53,179 nt of DNA from JBDREC01 sp043820105 [NCBI: Pseudomonadota bacterium] (lineage in GTDB: Bacteria > Bdellovibrionota_F > JAHFAK01), in contig JBDREC010000075.1 in NCBI GenBank assembly GCA_043820105.1, positions 1 to 53,179 of the forward strand, in the 5' to 3' direction. Under the pieces are notes generated by a model. The model worked only from the letters and a program-made list of their open reading frames with translations, searched no databases and was not told the origin of the DNA. A program made the translations under genes and the position numbers. Within the stretch, counting starts at the first letter, position 1. The number at the start of each line of letters is the position of its first letter. Shown piece after piece: positions 27,631 to 34,083 of this stretch.

Positions 27631-27760
27631 TAAAATTAACAACATTAAAATAAACAAGAAGCCTGCCAATATATAAGTGACTGAATATACGTGGAAAGAA
27701 TGGGCCTTTGTTATTGCCTAAAATCTAGCTATTAAAATGGCTTTTGAGCCTAATTTTTAG

Positions 27761-27928
27761 TCGCAAAGCACTCTGAATAGAGAAATAGAACCATTAATCT
27801 CTGCTTCAAAATATTTTGGAATTAAGGAAAACTTTATTCTTACGCTTAATCAGGAAAAAGAATTTAAGATAGGTTCAGTTAAAATAAAAGCTTTACCAGC
27901 CTGGAAATGGATATCTCGGATGGAGTAA
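27761..27928 (+). pseudogene. C-terminal remnant of a DUF4143-type ATPase
   Basis: Open frame without start: LNREIEPLISASKYFGIKEN ... IKALPAWKWISRME. The phrase 'NREI..LI.A..YF' and the closing 'LPAWKWI' are typical of the C-terminus of DUF4143 ATPases. Upstream in the same frame are residues of similar character interrupted by TAG (27758) and TAA, so the gene is decayed. Confidence 0.6.
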
Positions 27929-28016
27929 GAAATTGCAAAAAGCCATCATTTTTCTGATTTTAATAGGTCCAATTAGAGCTCAACTGTTCAAATTGAAGCA
28001 CAAGACAAATTGAAGG

Positions 28017-28334
28017 TTAAAGGCTCAAAATACCACTGGCCATAATCGGAGGAACTATTTTGATATCATCAGAAAATTTCATTGGTTTATTAAAAACAAG
28101 GGCAAATGCTTCATTTACGTTATAATGTGAACAAAAACTTTTTAATCCTCTTAGCTTTTTCAGAGAGTTTAAGGATAATTTTATTTCAACTGGAAGAATT
28201 TTATTTTCTTTTTTAATAATTAAATCAACCTTTGTTCCCTGTTTGTCGGGCACCGATTAAAATGAACTGTTTTGTTTTTCCAAATCTTTTCTCTATTTTG
28301 TTTAGTATGGGTCTAAAAATTAATGAACTCATGA
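28017..28334 (-). pseudogene. DUF4143-type ATPase with a large internal deletion
   Basis: The ATG at 28334 starts an ATPase N-terminus (FRPILNKIEKRF, then QFILIGARQTG of the Walker A loop), but after ARQTG the frame breaks. In the next frame the sequence continues directly as KQGTKVDLIIKKENKILPVE, the nuclease-like C-terminal block of the same family, and runs to the stop at 28017. The join lies in CAAACAGGGAA, which can encode both RQTGK and KQG(T), so a deletion of most of the protein between short matching sequences is likely. Confidence 0.7.
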
Positions 28335-28433
28335 AAACATACCTTATCTTGGTTTTATTATGTATTTATTATATTTTATCTTGGTATTTTTGTAAATTAT
28401 TTAAATATTATCCAAATTAAACAGCGAAAGATT

Positions 28434-28535
28434 GAATTTCTCTAAGTGCGTCTGGTGCTTTCTTTTTTTTCTTCCAGATTCTTGAAACCAGTGGAATGTA
28501 AATGAGGTTTTATGAAGGTTCGTCCTCTGTTTTTC
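28434..28535 (-). other. possible coding remnant, unassigned
   Basis: Minus strand, no start: LIYIPLVSRIWKKKKKAPDA then LREIQSFAV and a stop. Looks protein-like but I cannot assign it. The remainder of 28335-28580 shows nothing recognisable. Confidence 0.25.
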
Positions 28536-28580
28536 TAGCAACTATCAACCAGCAACTGATTTCAGGACAGGATTAGAGTA

Positions 28581-29474
28581 TCAGCAGCCATCCAAATCTG
28601 CTGGAGTTATATAGCCATCATATAATGTGAAACTTGTATAATCAGATTCTGAATTGTAGCCAGCTACTTTTATTTCAAGATCATCGTCACCATCGCCATC
28701 ATCATCAGAGTCCCAAATTGATGTATCAATAAAAAAAGCATTTTCAAGACCCGGCAGATAAAAGGACTGATAATAATAGGTTCCTGTATTGAAAACAATA
28801 TCTGATAAATTCATTTCTTCTGTGGAGTTTGCTACTTTATAATGTATCCAGCTATTATAACTGTTTGCTTCTAATTTAAAATAATAGTATTTACCATCTT
28901 CTCCGTCTATAAATTCTGTCCTGTTTACTTGAATTACATAATAATCATATTCAATAGTGCTGAGAGAAATTCTGGTAGCCTTGCCATCTTCCCGCATGAA
29001 GTCAATCATTTCACCGTGTCCATCGCTAGAGCTGCAATAGTTTTCACCCCAAATATTTTCCTCCCATGAACCATCATGACACAAACTTTCATTATGAAAA
29101 GAATCAAGAGTTGATTTACAAAATCCATTAATTTCTGGTCCTGCCTCTCTAATTGGAATGGGCCTAAAAGGCAATCTGCCATCACCATCGCCATCGCCAT
29201 CGCCATCGCCGTCACCGTCGCCATCTCCATCACCATCACCGTCGCCATCTCCATCGCCATCGCCATCGCCATCGCCATCTCCATCACCGTCGCCGTCGCC
29301 ATCTCCATCACCGTCGCCATCACCGTCGCCGTCGCCTGAAAACAATCCTGATCCACCATCCTGTTCTTGCTCATTAACCTTAATTTCAGATCCACCACAG
29401 GACATGATCATTAGAAATGAGAAAAGACTTAATAAAATAAAAATTACCGAAAAGATTTTAAATAGCTTTTTCAT
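28581..29474 (-). CDS. lipoprotein with 26 Gly-Asp pairs and Cys-closed FN3-like domain
   Basis: 297 residues. Lipobox IMSC (Cys26), a short linker, then an uninterrupted run of 26 Gly-Asp pairs (29181-29336), then the shared domain from EINGFCKSTLDSFHNE to the last residues ADLDGC. Landmarks: ATRISLSTIEYDYYVIQVNR, YYYFKLEAN, LEIKVAGYNSESDYTSF. Closest to the protein at 18284 (also GPEI... start and DYTSFT... end). SD AGGGGAG. Its own sigma-54 site lies 186 bp upstream. Confidence 0.85.
   Translation of the reverse strand: MKKLFKIFSVIFILLSLFSFLMIMSCGGSEIKVNEQEQDGGSGLFSGDGDGDGDGDGDGDGDGDGDGDGDGDGDGDGDGDGDGDGDGDGDGDGDGDGDGRLPFRPIPIREAGPEINGFCKSTLDSFHNESLCHDGSWEENIWGENYCSSSDGHGEMIDFMREDGKATRISLSTIEYDYYVIQVNRTEFIDGEDGKYYYFKLEANSYNSWIHYKVANSTEEMNLSDIVFNTGTYYYQSFYLPGLENAFFIDTSIWDSDDDGDGDDDLEIKVAGYNSESDYTSFTLYDGYITPADLDGC
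29181..29336 (-). repeat. hexanucleotide coding repeat, 26 x GGNGAY
   Basis: 26 tandem 6-bp units encoding (Gly-Asp)26. Third-position variation (GGT/GGC/GGA with GAT/GAC) shows several expansion events rather than one. Confidence 0.95.
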
Positions 29475-29491
29475 GACTTTCTCCCCTAATC

Positions 29492-29526
29492 ATTGAAAAT
29501 TGACAATTGATTATTGATTATTGATT
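29492..29526. repeat. heptamer array, five units of ATTGATT type
   Basis: attgaaa, attgaca, attgatt, attgatt, attgatt. Confidence 0.8.
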
Positions 29527-29536
29527 ATTCAATTGT

Positions 29537-29572
29537 ACTCATTGGATCCTGAAACGAGTTCAGGATGACATT
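29537..29572. repeat. dispersed palindromic repeat, copy 1
   Basis: 36 bp with perfect 8-bp arms ATCCTGAA (29546-29553) and TTCAGGAT (29559-29566) around ACGAG. A second copy at 33855-33890 matches at 33 of 36 positions; a partial third copy ends ftsH (36063). Confidence 0.8.
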
Positions 29573-29574
29573 CC

Positions 29575-29606
29575 CTTGTTCTCTTGCGCTCTTGTTCTCT
29601 TGTTCT
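29575..29606. repeat. octamer array, four units of CTTGTTCT type
   Basis: cttgttct, cttgcgct, cttgttct, cttgttct. The same octamer type occurs upstream of greA (43493). Confidence 0.75.
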
Positions 29607-29659
29607 CTTGATTAGTTTAGGATGTGAAATATAGAATTTTAAGTTTCAGGTTTAGTTTT

Positions 29660-29675
29660 TGCAAAGATTGTGCCA
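29660..29675 (-). promoter_or_regulatory. sigma-54 promoter for the lipoprotein at 28581
   Basis: Minus strand TGGCACAATCTTTGCA: TGGCAC, ten bases GG to GC, TTGCA. Confidence 0.82.
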
Positions 29676-29934
29676 GACACACTAGTTATAACCGATCGAT
29701 ATTGTTGACAATTTAAAAGCGACATTTCAAGATTATGTCAAACTTGCCTAAATAAAGCAAAATAATTGAAGGACTGCCTGATATTAACACAATTGAGAAT
29801 ATTGTCCCCTCACACATTATTCTAAACAATAAATATTACATTTTATTAAACCAATAAAATTTTTTACAACTAAAGCAAAACAACAGAAGCTTCATAATCT
29901 AAACCCAAACCAACACCGTTTCGAAGACCAAACC

Positions 29935-29977
29935 GTGACGGCACCGAAGCCGAGAGACGATACGGGCTTCGTCACCG
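29935..29977. other. GC-rich stem-loop, possible structured RNA
   Basis: A GC-rich island (about 29910-29985) in otherwise very AT-rich DNA. Stem GTGA/TCAC (29935-29938 with 29972-29975) and CGAAGCC/GGCTTCG (29945-29951 with 29965-29971), 6-nt bulge, 13-nt loop. It lies just downstream of the lipoprotein stop at 30027 on that strand. No U-run follows, so it is not a standard terminator. The rest of 29676-29910 has no gene. Confidence 0.4.
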
Positions 29978-30026
29978 AAACCGGAGATTTTAATATTTTA
30001 AAAAAATTTATAAGGACGACCTATCG

Positions 30027-31421
30027 CTAACAAAGTGGCACGCTATTCACATCAGACGGTGTCCCAACAGGAATCTCTTCGCTCCAGTCACTTAATACTA
30101 ACGCATTAGGATCAAAGGCTCTTATTCTGATTGTCAGCTCATCATCATAAAGACCATTATCATCACGATTGTCTGTTATCCAGCTATCAACATAAAAACT
30201 TGAATAATCATTGTCACGTTCACTTTTGTAATATCTTGATATAACGCCAAACTCAGCTGCAATTAATTCATCATCAGTAGCTTCAATGGTATCAGAAGAA
30301 TAATAATTAATATCCTGCCAATCATTTACATATTTATTAAATTTATAATAAACATAATTATCATTATTTGTTCCGCTTTGATAAAACTCTATAATATACC
30401 ATCTAAAATTCATAACATGATTAAAGCTTATTTTTAAAGCTTCATAGCCAACACTATAATCTGAATCCTCGGCAGACATACAAAAAGAAATTTCGTTTGG
30501 CATATCATTGTCACCATGATATTGATCTGCGCCGTCTAAGACACCATCATCATCTGAGTCAGCATCATTTGGATTTAAGTGAGCAGGATGATTTATTTCT
30601 TCATAATCTGTTAAACCATCAAAATCTGAATCTGCTTCATTTGGATTCGGATGTGAAGGATGATTAACTTCTTCATAATCTGTCATAAGATCACCATCTG
30701 TATCAGCTTCACTTGGGTCTGTACTTGGGCCACCTTCTACGACTTCTTCGTAATCTGTTAGACCGTCATCATCAGTATCTGCATCATTTGGATCTGAGAT
30801 ATAAGAATCCTGTTCAAAAAGATAATTTAATTCTTCCCTATCTGTTAATAAATCGCCATCAGTATCAGCATTTAATGGGTCAATATTATAATCAGCATAA
30901 GTTATAATTTCTTCATAATCAGTAAAGCCATCCCCGTCAGTGTCTTGAACTAATGGATCTGTTCCATGAAGAGCTTCATCTTCGTCACTCAAGCCATCTT
31001 CATCTGTGTCAATATCTTCATCTCCATCACCATCACCATCACCGTCGCCGTCACCGTCTCCATCTCCATCTCCATCGCCATCTCCATCGCCATCGCCATC
31101 GCTATCACCATCACCGTCTCCGTCTCCATCTCCATCGCCATCGCCATCACCATCTCCGTCACCGTCGCCATCGCCGTCACCATCACCGTCGCCGTCACCG
31201 ACTGGATCTTCAACAACTACACAACAAGTCAAAAAAGCTACATCTTCCTCACTCGTTATGTCTTCATAAACAACTTCAATTTCATCAAGGCAAACTAAAT
31301 CACAAGTTTCAACTAGCATTTCAAGATCCAAGGTTTTTAATTCTTCTCCGTTGTTTCCTGAAGAACAGGAAAATAATAAGATTGAAAGAATGGATAATAA
31401 AATAAAATAATGCTTTTTCAT
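30027..31421 (-). CDS. lipoprotein with 30-unit GD spacer, calcium repeats and FN3-like domain
   Basis: 464 residues. Lipobox LFSC (Cys19); a short Cys-rich block ([14 protein letters not shown] ... DITSEED ... CC) shared with the protein at 31497; a run of 30 dipeptides (29 GD and one SD; 31020-31199); then about six TSP3/EF-hand-like repeats of the [12 protein letters not shown] type, as in adhesion proteins; finally the Cys-closed domain ([43 protein letters not shown], final Cys). SD AGGGGGA. Probably last gene of the 32413-31497-30027 unit. Confidence 0.85.
   Translation of the reverse strand: MKKHYFILLSILSILLFSCSSGNNGEELKTLDLEMLVETCDLVCLDEIEVVYEDITSEEDVAFLTCCVVVEDPVGDGDGDGDGDGDGDGDGDGDGDGDGDGDGDGDSDGDGDGDGDGDGDGDGDGDGDGDGDGDEDIDTDEDGLSDEDEALHGTDPLVQDTDGDGFTDYEEIITYADYNIDPLNADTDGDLLTDREELNYLFEQDSYISDPNDADTDDDGLTDYEEVVEGGPSTDPSEADTDGDLMTDYEEVNHPSHPNPNEADSDFDGLTDYEEINHPAHLNPNDADSDDDGVLDGADQYHGDNDMPNEISFCMSAEDSDYSVGYEALKISFNHVMNFRWYIIEFYQSGTNNDNYVYYKFNKYVNDWQDINYYSSDTIEATDDELIAAEFGVISRYYKSERDNDYSSFYVDSWITDNRDDNGLYDDELTIRIRAFDPNALVLSDWSEEIPVGTPSDVNSVPLC
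31020..31199 (-). repeat. hexanucleotide coding repeat, 30 units
   Basis: 30 tandem 6-bp units encoding Gly-Asp, one changed to Ser-Asp. Confidence 0.95.
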
Positions 31422-31496
31422 AAAATTCCCCCTAAATGGTTATATTTTTTTAATCCCCCATGCCTAAGCTTGTATTTTTTTTAATAAATAAAATTA

Positions 31497-32372
31497 TTAG
31501 CAGTCATCAATATCAGTGCCTGGAATCCCAAGTCCCAATTCTACACTACTTTCAGAATAGCTAGCAACTCCAAACCTTCCAAAACCTGGAGCAAATCCTG
31601 AAATTGATATAGAAACAGATCTTTCATAGTTTTGCTCACTAAGATACCCTGTAAAAAAAGCACAACTGAATGTATCTTCATCAATATCTTCACAAAAATA
31701 TTCGCTATAAGAATCAAAAATAAAATCATTATCATTAAGATCATCTTTTGAATACATGTCATTAACGACATCAAGTTGTGTTATATTAAACCTAAAATAT
31801 TCAAGATGACTTCCTGATTCTTCTGTTAAAATATAATAGGAATCGAAATATAATGCTTTATTAAATGTTATTTTAATTCCATCATTAACATAATTTGTAG
31901 TTAGGCAATAAGATGTAATTACTGGATATTCTAATAGTAGATCGCCATCGCCGTCGCCGTCGCCGTCGCCATCACCATCGCCATCACCGTCTCCATCGCC
32001 GTCACCATCACCGTCGCCATCGCCGTCACCGTCGCCATCACCATCGCCATCACCGTCTCCATCGCCGTCACCATCACCGTCTCCATCGCCGTCACCATCA
32101 CCGTCGCCATCGCCGTCACCGTCACCGTCGCCGTCGCCATCACCTGCTACATTTGCACAGCAATATTGAAAATAAGCATTTTCTTCACTTGTAATGTCAG
32201 CATATTCAACAGAAAAACTATCCAGGCAACTTGCATCACACATATCAACAAGCATTTCTTGAGTTAATACACCTTCTGTTTCCTTACCATTTTCAATAGT
32301 TGCTTCTCCTGAACATGCTAAATAAGTGAATGATAAAGATGTTAAAAATAATGTTAGTAATAACTTTTTCAT
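31497..32372 (-). CDS. lipoprotein with 34 Gly-Asp pairs and FN3-like domain
   Basis: 291 residues. Lipobox YLAC (Cys20); Cys-rich block MLVDMCDASCLDSF ... DITSEEN ... CC, as in the protein at 30027; 34 uninterrupted Gly-Asp pairs (31941-32144); then the shared domain (ITSYCLTTNYVNDG, YFDSYYILTEESG, VSISISGFAPGFG, final IDDC). SD GGGGGAG. Between genes at 30027 and 32413 with gaps of 75 and 40 bp. Confidence 0.84.
   Translation of the reverse strand: MKKLLLTLFLTSLSFTYLACSGEATIENGKETEGVLTQEMLVDMCDASCLDSFSVEYADITSEENAYFQYCCANVAGDGDGDGDGDGDGDGDGDGDGDGDGDGDGDGDGDGDGDGDGDGDGDGDGDGDGDGDGDGDGDGDGDGDLLLEYPVITSYCLTTNYVNDGIKITFNKALYFDSYYILTEESGSHLEYFRFNITQLDVVNDMYSKDDLNDNDFIFDSYSEYFCEDIDEDTFSCAFFTGYLSEQNYERSVSISISGFAPGFGRFGVASYSESSVELGLGIPGTDIDDC
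31941..32144 (-). repeat. hexanucleotide coding repeat, 34 units, with higher-order duplication
   Basis: 34 tandem 6-bp units encoding (Gly-Asp)34. A block starting at 31965 is repeated from 32031 (66-bp period, identical for about 50 bp), and the second block holds a further 24-bp internal duplication, so recent expansion happened in multi-unit steps. Confidence 0.93.
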
Positions 32373-32412
32373 TTTTACTCCCCCAAAAATATATATCTAC
32401 TAATTTTAAACC

Positions 32413-33288
32413 TTAAATTACTCCTAAATAAACACAGATTCGGGCACTAACAGTGACGCTTTCAATATCACTATCATATGAAACATCACCATTTGCACTA
32501 TTTGACTCAACTACATAGAAACTATGAACAGAATCATCACTTAAACCTACAATTGGCTGTAGATCAGGAAAAAAGATGTATGAATCAACAGAGCAAATAA
32601 TTTCAGTTCCTTCAACACTACATGTAAAGCTAGAACTTCCTGGATCATTAGATGAATATGCAACTCTGGTAGTACTTTCATCGGTAACATAATAAACTAT
32701 GTATTCATCATAGTCAGCTAAAGTAGTCCAAGAAAGCGTAATCCCTAATACACCTCCTGTACTACAAGATGATGCATTGATGTCTGAAGGTTTTTCACTA
32801 ATTAATGGATCATACCCAAGTGCTATTTCATCATTATCATTTACACCATCACCATCTGTATCTAAAATCGCAGGATCAGTTCCGTTAAATCTCTCAATCT
32901 CATCACTTATTCCATCACTATCACTATCATCACAAGCATCACCAATTAAATCGGCATCATAATCTTCTTGATCTATATTAATAATACTTTCACAATTATC
33001 ACAAAGATCACCTAGGCCATCGCCATCTGTATCTAGTTGGTCTAGGTTTTCGATATCAACACAATTATCTTCTGTATCAATTATTGTGTCTCCATCAGTG
33101 TCAATATCAACATCGCCATCACCATCTCCATCGCCATCACCATCTCCGTCACCATCTCCATCACCGACAATTTGGGCATTGGGGTCAGTTAATGGAACGG
33201 ATGCTTCTCCAGAACAAGATAATAAAATTAATTGTGTCATGAAAAGGATTGCAATGATAATTACAATATATAATGATTTGCTTTTCAT
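32413..33288 (-). CDS. lipoprotein with (GD)n spacer, TSP3 repeats and FN3-like domain
   Basis: 291 residues. Lipobox LLSC (Cys25), about nine Gly-Asp pairs, TSP3 repeats (DTDGDTIIDTEDNC, DADLIGDACDDS, DTDGDGVNDNDE), then a domain of about 125 residues (SSCSTGGVLGITLSWTTLAD, YDEYIVYYV, HSFYVVESNSANG) that follows the fibronectin type III pattern more closely than its paralogues and suggests what their shared domain is. SD AGGGGG. First gene of a three-gene unit. Confidence 0.84.
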   Translation of the reverse strand: MKSKSLYIVIIIAILFMTQLILLSCSGEASVPLTDPNAQIVGDGDGDGDGDGDGDGDGDVDIDTDGDTIIDTEDNCVDIENLDQLDTDGDGLGDLCDNCESIINIDQEDYDADLIGDACDDSDSDGISDEIERFNGTDPAILDTDGDGVNDNDEIALGYDPLISEKPSDINASSCSTGGVLGITLSWTTLADYDEYIVYYVTDESTTRVAYSSNDPGSSSFTCSVEGTEIICSVDSYIFFPDLQPIVGLSDDSVHSFYVVESNSANGDVSYDSDIESVTVSARICVYLGVI

Positions 33289-33378
33289 ATTTGCCCCCTA
33301 AGTACAAAACCCCGTGAAAAACTCACGCGATGACTTAAATAAATTAAATAACTATTTTAAAGTTTCATGCATTTATTA

Positions 33379-33394
33379 AGCAATTCACATGCCA
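33379..33394 (-). promoter_or_regulatory. sigma-54 promoter for the lipoproteins at 32413, 31497 and 30027
   Basis: Minus strand TGGCATGTGAATTGCT: ten bases GG to GC, TTGCT; one change in the -24 half. 90 bp upstream of the ATG at 33288. Confidence 0.75.
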
Positions 33395-33680
33395 ATATGA
33401 AACTTGACAGATAAGTTCTTGAAAACTAATAGTGTTTTAATCGATAAGAGGATCTCTAAAATTTCATAAAATTGTGCTTATAAATAGCACTTTCTCTTTT
33501 TTTGCTCAAAAAAGGCTCAATTCCCCACTGCTTTTTTCAAATAATTTTAAGTAAAAACAAAAAAATTTATTATTAAAAAAGTGCTAAATTTTCGCCACAG
33601 GCCTTTCTTTCCTTGAAAATAAAAAACTTGCAAAATAAATATAAAAATATTATCTCAATTTTGCTTTTATATAAGACCCT

Positions 33681-33696
33681 TGGCACAATTTTTGAA
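33681..33696 (+). promoter_or_regulatory. sigma-54-like element with imperfect -12 half
   Basis: TGGCACAATTTTTGAA. The -24 half is perfect and the spacing correct, but -12 reads GA instead of GC, which usually lowers activity strongly. It points to the small ORF at 33738. Confidence 0.4.
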
Positions 33697-33737
33697 TAAC
33701 AAAGCTATATCAAGGGAACTTTAAAACGAGGAAGAAT

Positions 33738-33812
33738 ATGTTTAAATTTTATTTAATAACAGGTTTAATGCTAATGTTGGTTGTAATCAATGAACTCCCA
33801 GCAATGATATAG
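33738..33812 (+). CDS. 24-residue hydrophobic peptide
   Basis: MFKFYLITGLMLMLVVINEL followed by PAMI. SD GAGGAAG precedes the ATG by 4-5 bases. It could be a small membrane peptide or the start of a decayed gene, since a signal-peptide-like sequence ends abruptly. The rest of 33395-33680 holds no gene. Confidence 0.4.
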   Translation: MFKFYLITGLMLMLVVINELPAMI

Positions 33813-33816
33813 AATT

Positions 33817-33844
33817 AATTCAAAATTCAAAATTCAAAATTTTA
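33817..33844. repeat. heptamer array, four units of AATTCAA type
   Basis: aattcaa three times, then aatttta. Reverse-complement relative of the TTGAATT-type arrays at 4757 and 44155. Confidence 0.8.
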
Positions 33845-33854
33845 AATCTAATAA

Positions 33855-33890
33855 ACTCATTGGATCCTGAATCAAGTTCATGATGACATT
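33855..33890. repeat. dispersed palindromic repeat, copy 2
   Basis: Matches the copy at 29537 at 33 of 36 positions; arms ATCCTGAA and TTCATGAT (one mismatch). Confidence 0.8.
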
Positions 33891-33960
33891 GTTTTAGCAT
33901 CAACTACTTACCACTTACTCTAACTGGTCACCTGTGCACCAGTGAGACAATTAAACCATA

Positions 33961-33986
33961 TACCAAATACCAAATACCAAATACCA
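33961..33986. repeat. heptamer array, TACCAAA x3 plus partial
   Basis: taccaaa at 33961, 33968 and 33975, then tacca. An unrelated short palindrome, ACTGGT ... ACCAGT, lies just upstream (about 33920-33942). Confidence 0.8.
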
Positions 33987-34022
33987 TTTTCACCAATTAT
34001 TTCCCATCAATGCCATTAATTC

Positions 34023-34050
34023 TTGCATTTCATCAATAACTTGCTATAAA
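34023..34050 (+). promoter_or_regulatory. probable sigma-70 promoter of ftsH
   Basis: TTGCAT (34023-34028), 16-bp spacer, TATAAA (34045-34050), 34 bases before the ftsH ATG. Confidence 0.5.
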
Positions 34051-34083
34051 CTTAGGTGTTTTTAATTACATTACTAGAGAAAT

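Noticed and set aside
29158-29496. Plus-strand frame encoding long Ser-Pro repeats opposite the (GD)n tract
   Set aside because: It is the antisense of a GGNGAY repeat; similar SP, HL or MA/TM frames occur opposite every (GD)n tract, without RBS or domains.
31006-31269. Plus-strand Ser-Pro repeat frame opposite the 30-unit tract
   Set aside because: Same antisense artefact of the hexanucleotide repeat.
33305-33333. CGTGA...TCACG hairpin as a terminator
   Set aside because: Five-base-pair stem without a T-run on either strand; it lies between a promoter and its gene.
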